From assembly GCA_014218235.1 (NCBI GenBank), contig CM024759.1, forward strand, positions 6,836,712-6,900,711: 64,000 nucleotides of DNA, read 5' to 3'. Source of the stretch: Colocasia esculenta (lineage: Eukaryota; Streptophyta; Magnoliopsida; Alismatales; Araceae). The stretch's first letter is position 1; each line of letters starts with the position of its first letter. The notes under the pieces are model-generated. The model was not told the origin of the DNA and searched no databases. It saw only the letters and a list, made by a program, of their open reading frames with translations. A program made the translations under genes and the position numbers. Positions 22,001 to 34,212 of the stretch are shown here, piece after piece.

Positions 22001-24949
22001 GATTTTTGCGCTCATTTTTGAATACATTGAAAAGTCAAAGTCTTCACGTATATCTCTCTGACATCCAGGCATTTATTATGACTGAACATATCACTGCAGT
22101 GCATGCAAACGATATCTTCTATTCTCATGCTTATTCTGTAAACATCTTTTTAGAAGAACAGAATGGAACTTCTATTTCTGTATAAAATTAATGTAACATT
22201 GACTGACAACAAGAGACAGCCTAGCTGTCTATTGTTTAAGCTTGTAATGCGTGCAGGTCTCTGACAGCACTCGTCATACAATGTTGGACAAAATAGAAGC
22301 CAAATGATATTACAGAATGTGACGGCCCTGGATATTTATGCCTGGTAAGGCTCCATATCCAGATCTGCCTCCCGCGAATGGAATGAAGTCTCGCAAGGGA
22401 TATCTCACACACGTGTCCAGTAAGAATATAAAAGACAACAACACAGTATAAAACACAAGAAAGTACATGTGCTCATACCTGCATATAACAATTTACAACT
22501 GTCCCATTACATTATTACATGTCCAATTAAAAAGTACAACTACCTGGGGCATACCCCGAGGGAGCACAAGCTCACACAACACTAACTACTACACTACTGC
22601 TGGTGGTACAAGTCTGACACAATGTCGCTGCAAGCCAAACACACGGCAAGCCCTGAAAAGAACTGTAGGGGAGTGAGCCTCAACAAGTCACAGGCTCAGT
22701 AGGGGCTACCCAACACATCAACAAACTACGGACACCTCAACCCCAGAGGGTCTCATTGGCAACGCCAATAGCCAAACCATTTCATGCTCACAATAATTAT
22801 ATTTAAACTACAATTAATTATACACACCTTAATCAAACATAACCTTGGAAGGTAAGAAGAAACAACAGGACTAGTTTCACATCGCTAGTCCACACAACAA
22901 CTGAAACGCCTAAGCTTTAAGCCTCACAGGCAAACCATAATAAGAACTGGTCGCCCACGCTTTAAGCCACACAGGCAAGTCACTGCCTAGGCTGCAAGCT
23001 TCCCAGGCGAACCTCAACCTCGTGGGTAATAGGACAGCTAACTAAGTGCTGGTCCATTAAACCCCAAACCACGATATACTAAAAGCTACACATATCAAGT
23101 AACATGATCGGCTACAGCGGGCCAATCCATCACATACTAAAACCATACTCGAAAGCTTATCTAAAAGAAGGTAAAACACAACAAGTGGAAGGTCCCATCA
23201 TACGATCTCCACGGAACACAGCTCCACCAAACCATAGTTTGCCTAGACCACAAGCTTCATCGGCAAACTACTCACAAGGGTAACATGATTGGCAACCACA
23301 AGCCAATCCGTTTAACAATAAACCATAAACAAAGATCTACTTAAAACAGATAGGATACAACAAGTGGCAGGTCAACTACAAGACCTCCACGACACACGAG
23401 TACCTGAAAAAGTTGGTACACAATGTACCACCACAAAACTGCAAAGCAACCCACGAAGGGTATAGGTACCTGCTACCTCAAGGTACCTGCTACCTCAAGG
23501 TACCACAACACAAACACCCTTACGAAGGGTACAAGTAGGTGATAAACACCACACATAACCACAACTTTACTGTGCCATCACTTAGGCACACCACAAGCCA
23601 CAACCGCAGTCACAATTATGCCAACACTAGGGCACACCTCGAACGGGTCAAACCTCGACTACGAGTCACAAACTCACAAATCACAGCCAGTGGCAAAGCA
23701 TGAGTCGAAAAGGAACGACGCCATCACACGGGAACGAACTACTGGCTGATCATGCCAGTATCTAACCCGGACAACACAACACAAGAACAACCTCTCAGTC
23801 TCGTAGTCATGGACGAAAGGTCCAACTGCCGCTCCATGAGAACAAGTCAAACAACTGTAGAGACCAACCAACACCACACCTGTAGGTCCATGCCTGGCAC
23901 CTCTAGGGTCTCTGGCCGGAGCACCCTAAAGTGAGGCACTAGAAAACAAGACTAGCTGGGGACTAGTGACGTCTACTGGTGTCCGTACCCCCAACCACGA
24001 GCGCGCTACAAGCGACTGCACACCCACAAACACAAGCTGCTGCCCTACTGTCGTCTTTCCCTCAGCCGGACGTACAACTCAAACACAGGAGTGAGGGTGT
24101 CTAGGAAGACGACACAGACCTCGACGGTACCACACTGTACCGTGACAAACCCCGAGCACAACAAACACACGTACCTGGCTCACAAAGAACCTGGGGTACC
24201 CGACTAGAGAGGCATTTCGGAATAGGCGCCGGACCACCACCCTCGGCTAGCACACAAACCACGATATATACACAAACACTTTCTATTACCAAACACAGTA
24301 CATATGTTAGGAATAGCTTGTTCCAGTCACCTCACGACGTACAAGCTAACCTACACAATCACACACATTAAACCATATTAATAATAACACCACGGCCTGT
24401 CATCGGTCACCTTGTGACCTTCACTGCCACACTAAACACAGTACACGATAATCACATAATAACCATACTTATACTTTACTAATTATCCATTTAGGATAAT
24501 CTATAAAAGATCCTAAAGAATCAAGGCTAGGTTCAGACGTGAACCTCATCGCCACAACACCACGGACTAACCACAATAATTAAGATACATTAAACACAAT
24601 GGTGTGCGATGTGCCATGCACACACAAACCACATGCACAACATCCAAACCATGAAGACACCACGTGTATAATACACCAGCCAGATGCACTACACTTCATT
24701 CACGTAAACAACATGTCCAACACATGGACAACATGCTCCAAGAGCGCTACGGGTGCCAACGCAAAAATACTACGTAAACACCAAACCGATTACGTACATA
24801 ATATAATAACCACGTAAAACATGCCCACCTCGTGAGCTATATGCTCCATGAGCGTAACAAGTGCATTGGCTTCACTTGTCATTGCCATGCACAACAATTA
24901 CGAATAATCGAATAACTAAAACATTAAAAGCATGCATAACCAGACCTCT

Positions 24950-25095
24950 CAGTTGAGGTCGCGACAAGGGGCCAGGTCACCTTTAGAACGCGACGCCCCG
25001 ACCTGTCGCAATAGAAAACCCTATCGCGACGGGTCGGCCTGTCGCAACCTAGTCACGACAGTAGGGTCTGTCGCCTTCACAGGCGCAAGCCCTAA
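24950..25095 (-). repeat. Hairpin cluster 2 of solo LTR B
   Basis: Four units in a row, each with a 10-nt spacer: GCGAC-N10-GTCAC, GCGAC-N10-GTCGC, GCGAC-N10-GTCGC and ACGAC-N10-GTCGC. The spacer sequences differ. Confidence 0.8.
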
Positions 25096-25464
25096 TCCGG
25101 GAGGAACTCCACGGATCACCACCCCAGACCATTCAAACCACGATTAATTCTCATTTTACATGCTTTAATGGATACCCTAGCATGGTATCTAATGTTCTTA
25201 AAGCTTTAAACGAATCAAATCCACACTACGAGAAATCCACACAATCAAACGAGGTGGAAACACCCTACCTTTGTGAAGAACGTGAAAACCGGAGATCGCT
25301 CGGCGTTTCCTCCGCTCCACGCAACGTCCACGCGGCGAGAACATGCCCTACGCACCTCCAGAACCTCGAACCGCTCGGAGGAACCCCGCAGCAGCTCCCC
25401 CTGGTCGAGTAGAGCCTGTGAAAGCTCTGTTCGGCCGGGGTTCTTACAAACAACACAACGGTTA

Positions 25465-25660
25465 AGAACGCGACGTAGCCCTACGTCGCGACCTGAACGC
25501 GACGTGGGAGGCCGTCGCCTTCCCAAGCCCGACGTTAGTAGGCCGCCCAGCGCATGACACTTGGAGCGCATGCAGACATCGACGCTTAACGACGACAACA
25601 GGAACGCGACTACCAGGGCTGTCGTGTTCAGAACGCGACGCATACCCCTGTCGCGTTCAC
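25465..25660 (-). repeat. Hairpin cluster 1 of solo LTR B (U3)
   Basis: Four units of GCGAC-N10-GTCGC or a one-base variant. The one at 25631-25658 has perfect 9-bp arms GAACGCGAC/GTCGCGTTC with a 10-nt loop. The one at 25470-25489 pairs further, since its spacer is itself palindromic (GTAGCCCTAC). Confidence 0.8.
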
Positions 25661-26231
25661 ATGCAGAAAACCTGTGAGCGCTTTGGGCCCAATCTGACGG
25701 CCCACCAAGTCTCACAACGCATGCGCAAACACCTGAAACACGTACTAATGGGCCACACATTGACCACCAAACCCACTAAACATGGATCCACGATGACCCA
25801 AAAAATGCACGACGTTACACATAAGATCTTCTCTCTGTGCGTGCATGAAGACCGTTGAACGGGAAGCTCTACAGGACCATGCAGTCTAACGTAAACAAAA
25901 GCTTAGAGACAACGGGCACTTCAACGTTCAAATTTCAAATAGAAGATATATATAGAAGACTGAAGCTCCAGAAGAAGATCACCTAGAGTTTGAGAATACA
26001 AACGACAATCTTTCACAAGTTTTTTCGGAGAGCATCTCGAAGAGCCAAGCCTCACTCCTTTGATTGTTTAGCTCCTAGCTCTCTGCATTCATTGTGTTAG
26101 TCTTGAGAGCTTCTGAAAACTGAGAGTGTCCCTCACTGTAGAACCTTCCCTCTCAGTCTTAGCTTCAGATCTAGCATTGTATAAGCTTGATCTAGGGGCT
26201 TGATCTCATTTCACATTCTTGTGTTCTTGTG

Positions 26232-26363
26232 TTCCCTTCGAGTAGAAGGAAGACCTGGTGGTTCCAGGGTGTGTGTTCCCTTCGAGTAGAAGGAAGACCT
26301 GGTGGTTCCAGGGTGTGTGTTCCCTTCGAGTAGAAGGAAGACCTGGTGGTATCCAGGGTGGTG
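26232..26363 (+). repeat. Three tandem copies of a 44-bp unit in SIRE LTR
   Basis: Copies start at 26232, 26276 and 26320 with GTTCCCTTCGAGTAGAAGGA. The first two are identical by eye; the third has small insertions and decays. They lie in the R/U5 part of the LTR, downstream of the TATA box. Confidence 0.85.
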
Positions 26364-26684
26364 TATTTCCTCTTCGGGTTGTGAAGAGAAGACCAGCTGT
26401 GACTGGGTGTGTAGAGGTCCATAAGGGGGACTGTTCTCTTGGGTAGTGAAAGCCTGAGTTGTTGCTCAGGGACTGGACGTAGGACTCCTGTGGAAAGGAG
26501 GTCCGAACCAGGATAAATCCCTGTGTTGTCTGTGTGCTTGCTTTGCGCTTACTATCTTTCTTTACTAACCCTAACACCCATCGAAGTGTGTTTTGTGTGA
26601 CTGTTTTGTGAACAGGTTTAAGGTACTTAATATTTTTAAGAATCCCATTCACCCCCCTTCTGGGCTTGCTAGCTGGGCAACAAG

Positions 26685-26696
26685 TGGTATCAGAGC
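26685..26696 (+). promoter_or_regulatory. SIRE primer binding site (tRNA-iMet)
   Basis: TGGTATCAGAGC, two bases after the LTR end CA at 26682. Confidence 0.9.
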
Positions 26697-26747
26697 TAGT
26701 CTCTTCGACAAAGAAGAAGATCCAACGATCTGAAGAGAAAAGATCAA

Positions 26748-27697
26748 ATGGCAGCCCAAGGTCACTCCGAAGGTCAGTCAGTCAATAGGCCATCGCTGTT
26801 CGATGGAGAAGATTACACCTACTGGAAAACAAGAATGGAATACTTTCTACAAGGATTCGATTTTCAAATATGGTCCATAGTGGAAGAAGGCGATCTAGTT
26901 GTTCTAAACAACAGAGACAACTGGACAGAAGACGACAAGAAAAAATCTCCCTAAACTGCAAAGCCAAGAGCATTCTATGCTGTGCTCTTAGCAAGAAGGA
27001 ATTCAATAGAATTTCTGCCTGCAAATCCGCCATGGAAATGTGGGAAAAGCTCAGGATTACATACGAAGGCACTGACAAAGTCAAGGAAACCAGGATAGAC
27101 ATATTGGTAACACAATATGAAAGGTTTCAAATGCAGCCAGGAGAGTCAATAACCCAAATGTTTAGCAGATTTACAGACATCACAAATGGGTTAGCCAGTC
27201 TTGGAAAGACTTACGAAATGGGAGACATGGTAAGAAAAATTCTGAGATCTCTACCATCTTCTTAGACTCCCAAAGTAACAGCTATAGAAGAAGCCAATGA
27301 CCTGAAGAGAATGTCATTGGAGAAACTTGTTGGGTCCCTTATGGCCCATGAAATCAACATGCTCTCAAAGCTGAAGAAAACTCATCAGAAGAATTTTCAG
27401 ATAACAATGAAAGCAATGAAGACAGCGAAGATGAAGAAGCAATGCTGTCTAGGAGTCTACAACGAATCTTAGCCAAAAAGAAGAAGTATCAGTCCGGTAG
27501 AAGATATTTCAAGAAAAATAAGGACTTTAAGAAGCCAGAAGTAAAGGATCCAAAGAAAGCTGAGCCCATATGCTATGAATGTAAGAAGCCCAGACATATC
27601 AAAGAAGAATGTTCGAAGCTCAAGAAATCTGAATTCAAAAGGAAAGACAGTTCTAGGAAATTTAGAAGATATAAAAAGAAAGTGATGACAGGAGCTT
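26748..27697 (+). pseudogene. gag: SIRE gag, N-terminal and first zinc-knuckle part
   Basis: ATG 26748 starts MAAQGHSEGQSVNRPSLFDG, followed by YTYWKTRMEYFL and a UBN2-type gag core (MWEKLRITYEGTDKVKE, RFTDITNGLASLGK). A CCHC-like box CYECKKPRHIKEEC lies at about 27570; the usual Gly before His is Arg. Damage: frameshift in a poly-A tract near 26940, TAG at 27263 (Trp in relatives), frameshift near 27372, and a lost base near 27698. Confidence 0.85.
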
Positions 27698-28481
27698 GAG
27701 CAATAGCAGCGACTCTGACAGCGAGTCTATCTCAAGTGAAGAGGAGGAAGAAAAGGCCAACCTGGCCTTCATGGCAAACATCGACGAAAAGGTAACATCT
27801 GATTCCTTCACTTCTTGTACTGAATCTGATTCCGACAATTTGGAAGAAGCGTTTAACGAACTTTATGAAAAATATAAGGATGTGTGTAAATCACTAAAAA
27901 TGACAAAGAAAAATCATGCTTGCCTAGAAAACACAAATTCAGACTTAAAATCTGAAAATGAACAACTAGAGAAGCAAATCAATGAACTTAAAAGAAGAAA
28001 CGATATGTTATGCGAAGATCTGAAAGATAAAAATAAACAAATAATAAAATTAGAAAAACAAGAAACCTTAGACGAATTAAAAAGGGAAATTAAAACTCTA
28101 ACAGAAGAAAATGAAAAACTATCTAGTACATTAGAAAAATTCACCAATGGGAAAAATTTCTTAATATTAAAAGGTGCTAGACGGTTAGGAAAAAGAAAAC
28201 AAGGATTAGGCTATACACCCCCAGATAATGAAGACACAATAGTATACCCTAAAACGTATCCTACTCCTAAATTTGTAGCTGAACAAGATACTTCATATAA
28301 ATTAAACTTTAAGTATGTTCCGTATGAAAGGGTAACTAAAACAACATGCTGTAGCCATTGCAACAGACTAGGTCACAGTAAAATAACTTGTCCAACCAAA
28401 CACAAAAAATATATAATTAAAAGAAAAAATGATGACACTAACCAACCAGGACCCAAAAGAACTTGGGTACCTAAAGCTTAA
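27698..28481 (+). pseudogene. gag: SIRE gag C-terminal part with coiled coil and second zinc knuckle
   Basis: Open frame from about 27698 to TAA 28479-28481. A Ser/Asp/Glu-rich start (SSDSDSESISSEEEEE) is followed by a long Lys/Glu-rich heptad-like segment (28000-28140) that looks like a coiled coil, then CCSHCNRLGHSKITC, a CX2CX4HX4C knuckle, at about 28349. It ends TWVPKA. The TAA overlaps the ATG of the pol frame by one base (TAATG). Confidence 0.8.
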
Positions 28482-29701
28482 TGTTTTCATTTCAGGAAAA
28501 CCCTCGAGCATCCAAATGGTATTTGGATAGTGGATGCTCAAGGCATATGTCAGGTAATAGAAAGCCATTCTCTTACCTCGAAGCTGAAGAAGGCATAGTG
28601 ACATATGGAGACAATGGAAAAGGAATAGTGATAGGATGCAGATCTGTTGGCAATAAAGAGAAAATATTTATTGAAGATGTACTATGCGTAAAAGGCTTGA
28701 AGCATAATCTCATCAGCATAAGCCAGCTATGTGACAGAGGTCATCAAATCAAGTTCCAAGAATCTAAATGCAGCATCATGAAGGACGGAGCAGTGATTTC
28801 CGAAGCTAACAGAGAAAAGAATCTGTACGTACTTTACCTTGAAGAACTGAAAGATCAAGATATCTGTTTAGCAGCTAGTAAGGAGCAGTCAACTGAGCTG
28901 TGGCACAGAAGATTGGGTCACTACAGTTTGGATGGCATGAGAAAGCTGATCAAGAGAAACCTGGTGGAAGGTTTACCAAAGGTCAGCACAAGAATGGACG
29001 GTGTCTGTGGACCATGTGCAAAAGGAAAGCACACCAAGTCATCCTTCAAGTCAAAGACTGTGGTAACAACCTCCAAACCCTTAGAACTCCTTCATATGGA
29101 TTTATTTGGGCCAATGAGGACCACAAGTCTTGGAGGAAAGAATTTTGGATTCGTTATAGTAGATGACTATTCAAGATTCACATGGGTATCCTTTTTGGAA
29201 CACAAAAATGATACATTTGAAAGCTTTGTAAGTTTCAGTAAAAATGTTCAAAAAGATAAGAAGTACTGCATTGTTGGAATCCGGTCAGATCATAGAGGAG
29301 AATTTCAGAATGAAAAATTTGGAAAATTTTATGATGACAAAGGGATAGAGCACAATTTCTCAGCACCAAGAACACCACAGCAGAATGGAGTTGCTGAGAG
29401 AAAGAACATAACCTTTCTGGATATGGCAAGAACGATACTATCAGAATATGATCTGCCAAGATATTTTTGGGCTGAAGCAGTCAACAAAACAAGTTACATT
29501 ATTAATAGAGTAATGATCAGGCCCATCCTAAAGAAGACAGCATATGAATTGTTCAAGGGAAAGAAGCCGAAGATCAGTCACTTTAGGACATTTGGATGTC
29601 CATATTTCATCCACAACAACGGCAAAAGAGACATTGGTAAGTTAGATGCAAAATCAGATGAAGGCATCTTCATGGGGTATGCATCTAAACTAAAGGCTTA
29701 G
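28481..29701 (+). CDS. pol: SIRE pol: protease, GAG-pre-integrase and integrase core
   Basis: 406-aa open frame. The aspartic protease motif WYLDSGCSRHMSG lies at residues 13-25, the pre-integrase zinc-binding region ELWHRRLGHYS...CGPCAKGKH at about 139-185, and the integrase core with MDLFGP, IVDDYSRFTW, RSDHRGEF and the TPQQNGVAERKN segment with the catalytic Glu. It ends at a TAG after GYASKLKA; the frame continues after a one-base shift as RVFNKRT. This is the longest intact piece of the element, but it is not functional on its own. Confidence 0.85.
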   Translation: MFSFQENPRASKWYLDSGCSRHMSGNRKPFSYLEAEEGIVTYGDNGKGIVIGCRSVGNKEKIFIEDVLCVKGLKHNLISISQLCDRGHQIKFQESKCSIMKDGAVISEANREKNLYVLYLEELKDQDICLAASKEQSTELWHRRLGHYSLDGMRKLIKRNLVEGLPKVSTRMDGVCGPCAKGKHTKSSFKSKTVVTTSKPLELLHMDLFGPMRTTSLGGKNFGFVIVDDYSRFTWVSFLEHKNDTFESFVSFSKNVQKDKKYCIVGIRSDHRGEFQNEKFGKFYDDKGIEHNFSAPRTPQQNGVAERKNITFLDMARTILSEYDLPRYFWAEAVNKTSYIINRVMIRPILKKTAYELFKGKKPKISHFRTFGCPYFIHNNGKRDIGKLDAKSDEGIFMGYASKLKA

Positions 29702-31090
29702 GGTATTTAATAAGCGTACTTTATTAATTGAGCAATCAGTACACATTATCTTTGATGAAACTAACCCTTCCTTGAGAAAGGAAGAAGATAGTGATAATGA
29801 TGATGCATATGAATTGTCCAAGAAGCTAAAGAACTCATCAATTGAGGACAAGGAAGATCCACCTCTGGAAGACCTGCAACAAAAGGACATAGTGCATGAA
29901 ATCTTCCAAAGGAATGGAGATACAAGAGAGATCACCCTCCTGAAAAATTATTGGTGATCCATCTGTAGGGGTAAGAACAAGAGGTAACATAATTCCATGT
30001 GATTATTTAGCCTTTGTTCCTTAGATAGAGCCTAGGACAGTCAATGAAGCTATCACTGATGAATCTTGGATTTTAGCCATGTAAGATGAACTGAATCAGT
30101 TCAAGAGAAACCATGTATGGTCACTTGTTCCTAGACCATCAGATCATCAAGTGATTGGCACCAAATGGGTGTTCAGAAATAAATTGGATGAAGCTGGTGT
30201 GATCATAAGAAACAAGGCTAGATTGGTAGCTCAAGGCTATTCCCAAGAGGAAGGCATAGATTTCGATGAAACTTATGCACTAGTAGCTAGACTTGAGGCT
30301 ATTAGAATATTACTTGCATATGCATCTGCATTAGATATAAAATTATTTCAAATGGATGTAAAGTCTGCCTTTCTAAACAGTTTCATAAAAGAGGAGGTTT
30401 ATGTGGAACAACCTCCAGGTTTTGATGACATTGATTTTTCAAATCATGTATTTAATTGCACAAAACACTATATGGATTAAAGCAAGCACCAAGAGCATGG
30501 TATGAACGGCTAAGTGCATTTCTATTAGATCATGGTTTCACTAGAGGTCAAGTAGACAGTACATTATTTGTCAAATCTAAGGTCAAACATATTTTGATTG
30601 TTCAAATATATGTTGATGATATAATATTTGGTTCTACTGATGAATCTCTTTGCAAGTATTTTGAGAAGATTATGCAGGGAGAATTCGAGATGAGCATGAT
30701 GGGGGAGCTTACTACTTCCTTGGATTGCAAATCAAGCAAGGAAAAAAAGGCACCTACATATGTCAAGCCAAATATACCAAGGAACTCTTAAAGAAGTTTG
30801 GATTCGAAAATGCAAAGCCATTATCAACACCCATGAGCACATCAACAAGAATGGACAGTGACAAAGATGGTAAGAATGTAGATAAAAAAATCTATAGAGG
30901 TATGATAGGATCTTTACTGTACTTAACTGCTAGTAGACCTGATATATTGTTTAGTGTATGTATGTGCACTAGGTATCAGGCAGATCCTAAAGAGTCCCAT
31001 TTAATTAATGTCAAAAGAATATTTAGATACTTAGTTAGAACCTATGACTTAGGTTTATGGTATCCAAATCATGTCAAATTAATTTGGTAG
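29702..31090 (+). pseudogene. pol: SIRE pol: integrase tail and reverse transcriptase
   Basis: Linker, then RVT_2-type RT from about 30028: EAITDESWILAM, GTKWVFRNKLDE, ARLVAQGYSQEEGIDFDETYA, FQMDVKSAFLN, TLYGLKQAPRAWYERL, and the catalytic YVDDIIFGST at about 30610. Frameshifts lie near 29700, 30450, 30715 and 31068, and TAA replaces a Gln codon at about 30087. It ends where element D is inserted. The reading resumes at 40862. Confidence 0.85.
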
Positions 31091-31095
31091 GATAC

Positions 31096-33807
31096 TGTAA
31101 TACCCCAAAATTTCTATTACTATTTATTTATTCAAAACAAGGATAATTAAGTTATATACCTTAACGTTGTCAATAAATTGAAATAATTGACATGTAAGTA
31201 CGACTAGTAGTAACGAACATTACCCCAGTGACGCGCATCGAAATGCGTGCCTCCACAGGGCGATTCTGGAAACGACGTCAAAATAAAAATCCGAGAACAT
31301 CATAAATTCCAAAAAATGTGGAGAAATTTAATATGTAATTATCTGAATTTTTCGACGTACGGATTTCAAGGTACAGTCGACCCGACCATTTTTCGGGTGA
31401 TTTTTCACCTACTGTAAAATAAAATCTAAAAATTAATTAAAAATCACCACAATTAGTAAAACAACCATATTAGTCTATGGTTAAAATTTCAAAGCAGTCA
31501 GACATGATTTGGATATTTCTTTAAGAAACAAGTGACCAATTGAATTACTTGGGAATTACGTAATGGGTTTTTTCTGGGTAATTTGTAATGGGTTACGTGT
31601 AGCCTATTGAGAGGCCAGCACTTGAGGTAAAACCTCATACCCACTTACCTGAGGTGTCCTACCCAGGAATGGCATGTTACCCGTGTCATATAGTGAAAAC
31701 ATTTCACCCTTACCATGACACCTAGGTGACTATCGTGTCACTTTGCATGAGAGCTTCCGCTTATAAAAGACCCCAGGGCCATCGTAGATAGGTTCCACTT
31801 CATGTTTTCCTGTTTTTCTTCTACCATAGCTTGAAGCAACTTCAGAAGTGAGAGTTTCTGAGTAAGAATCTGGGTGGAGAGGCCATTTTGAGGGAACAAT
31901 TGTTCTTTCTCTCTCTTTCCTCTATCATTCATCTGTCCCTGCTCAAGTTCGGGTTTGAAGCTGCTACTAAGAAGTGATTGGGGAGTTATTCTGGAAGCTA
32001 AAGCTACTATTGTACCAAGTTGCATTTACTTACTGTCTCTTGGTGATATCTTCTTCATCTCTCTCCTCAACCAAGGTAGGATTCAATCTTTTGATCACCA
32101 TCTTCTATTTCTCCTTCCTTATTAAGTCTTGAAATCCAATAGCTATCTTGACATCCTCTTTAGTTTAAGAAGTTTGATCACTTGTTAATTGCCTTAAGTG
32201 TGTGAGATATCTTGTGAGAATCATGTATCTACTCTTTACAAGATTTATCTTAGTATGAGGTCTTAGAGATCCATTCTTATTCTTGTTCTTTTCCTCCCAA
32301 TTCAGTGTAATCTAGGTAGTTAAGTGATCATTTCTCTTGAGTTTGTTGACCTCAGATTTGGAGATCATTCCATGATAAGGTTCAACCTTCATCACATATG
32401 ATTTTATGTTTTCCATGAAAGACAATGTCATCTTTTTCTTCCATTTCCTTTATGCCCTTTTGAGATCATGATTGACTACAATTCTGGGATCTTATCGATC
32501 ATTATGTAAACTACATTCCATATCTTTTCCTTTGACTTTCTTGTCATGATTATCTTCATGTTTGAGACTAAAATCATACCTTGTAAGGTTCCAATCATGT
32601 TAGGTATGATAGGTGGGTATATTAGTATCATTTCTGGGTGATCTTAGCCCATTTTGCAAGTTTACACTGCACCTGTCGACAGCCGAACCTTGCCCTGTCG
32701 ACAGGGGCCTCTGTCCAGAGCCAGAAATTGAAGACTGACAGGGGCTGTCGACAGATACCCCCCTTGCTGTCGACAGCAAAAGACAGGCAGAGCACCAGTC
32801 TTCTGGAAAAAAGTCTCCCTGTCGACAGGAAGACTTTGTCTGTCGACAGGTACCTTCAGTCCAGTAATTTTTGCACTTGTTTTGACTTGTTTATGATTGG
32901 AATCACACCCATTGATCCCATCAAATGATCACTCAATTATTGTTTTACCACTCTAAACACCTACTAATCAGTCAAGTTTATTCCTTTATACCTGAACTTT
33001 CACTCCAAAGTTCGAGCACAATTGACATCGTGAAATTGTCATTTCCTAAATTCAATGAAGGGACATAGCTCCCAAAAGTTTGTATATAAGCTATAATCTT
33101 GTATCCTTGATCTATTGCATGAATGAGTGTGTAAAGATGACCATATTTGAGTCTCGGACTCGTTTGATAATTATGCCAGGCAAATAAGGCTGGTTCAGTC
33201 CTGGGGGGAGCGCCCGAATTCGTCACTGGCCGCGCGGGGACGTTGAGAATTTCTGGATGTTGGCATGCATCAATTATGTTTGATTAGTCATCATATCATG
33301 CTTGTGTGTATGAGAATATCTATTTTTGAATTAAGTATTCTCTTACGAGAATACTCTTGCTTCTGAAAGCACTCATGAGAATTTGTGTATCTTGATTATG
33401 TCATACTTGTTCGTTATCTTGAACTTCATGTCAGTGATCCACACTTGTTTCTATCCTTGATTATAATCATGTAAATCCTCTTGATTTAAAAGAATTGAGT
33501 TCTACTGGGCTAGTTAGCTCATTAAATTTAACATTTTCAGGTGATCAAGATGGAGTTGATGCTTAAGGGGAATTTGTGTGCTGAGCGGATAATCCGATGC
33601 TGAGCAAAGCTATTAGTTTTTGCTTTCTTTGTAAATAAAAGGATGTAATAAAGATACAATCTACTTTTGTTTAATCCTCATTTAGACTGTAATGAGGAGT
33701 ATCGTGTAATAAGTCCCGCAACCGAGTTGGTTATAATTATACCTTTCGTTATTTACATGTTTATAATCTGTCATTTCCGATAAATGCAATTTTATTAGGA
33801 CGTGACA
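31096..33807 (+). repeat. Element D 5' LTR (2.7 kb)
   Basis: TGTAATACCCC to GGACGTGACA. A TATAAAA box lies at 31762-31768. A palindrome cluster at 32673-32849 is about 900 bp downstream of it, thus in the transcribed part. A GGGGAGCGCCCGAATTC box at about 33205 is shared in form with the C-family LTR at about 48400. Confidence 0.95.
32673..32849 (+). repeat. CTGTCGACAG palindrome cluster in element D 5' LTR
   Basis: Six perfect copies of the 10-bp palindrome CTGTCGACAG, grouped as three pairs. The spacers within pairs are 12, 12 and 11 nt. The 3' LTR has the same six copies at 39708-39885. Confidence 0.9.
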
Positions 33808-33815
33808 GATTAAAT

Positions 33816-33827
33816 TGGTATCAGAGC
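33816..33827 (+). promoter_or_regulatory. Element D primer binding site (tRNA-iMet)
   Basis: TGGTATCAGAGC, eight bases after the LTR end, a wider gap than in the other elements. Confidence 0.85.
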
Positions 33828-34212
33828 CTTAGGTCGATAAACCTAGGGATAACCTGTGAGGATGGGTAGAAAGCCTGAGGTTAAGCTAGATAAGTATAGT
33901 TGGATATAGATTGTATTGAGTATGAAATGAAAATTTAGAGGATTCCTTCTTTCATTCATTCTTGCTTCTTATTCCTACACAAGAACTTCATAATTAAGTG
34001 TTTACCATGTATACACACTTGAAACAACCATAGATGTGTTGTTCTATTTCTTGTAACCATGCTTTAGTTAAAGTTTATATTATGACTCAAGCATACTATG
34101 AAACTCATCCTATTAGAAGTAAGAAATGTTGTCAATCATGTAAAGATTCATAGGAACACTTGGTAGAATTTCCTATGGTAGTTTTTCAAGATTCCTGGAA
34201 GTTTAGATCACA

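Larger units (their letters stand above)
22318..25819 (-). mobile_element. Solo LTR B, A-like family (3.5 kb)
   Basis: TGTGACGGCC to GACGTTACA. The first 2.3 kb are clearly homologous to the element A LTR (2908 onward), while the rest, including the hairpin words, is different. The flanking 5-mers are CAGAA (22313-22317) and CATAA (25820-25824), a TSD with one change. It sits inside the SIRE 5' LTR. Confidence 0.85.
20899..26682 (+). repeat. SIRE 5' LTR (about 2.3 kb without insert)
   Basis: Begins TGATCAACTTATCC and ends GGGCAACA just before the PBS. The stretch TTTTGGTGATTAACAAAAC near the start and CATTCACCCCCCTTC near the end are typical of this lineage. A TATATATAG box lies at about 25947. 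Solo LTR B is inserted at 22318-25819. Confidence 0.75.

Noticed and set aside
25245..25760. 171-aa minus-strand frame in solo LTR B
   Set aside because: Lies in the GC-rich hairpin region of an LTR, is composed of low-complexity translations of GCGAC repeats, and shows no family motif.
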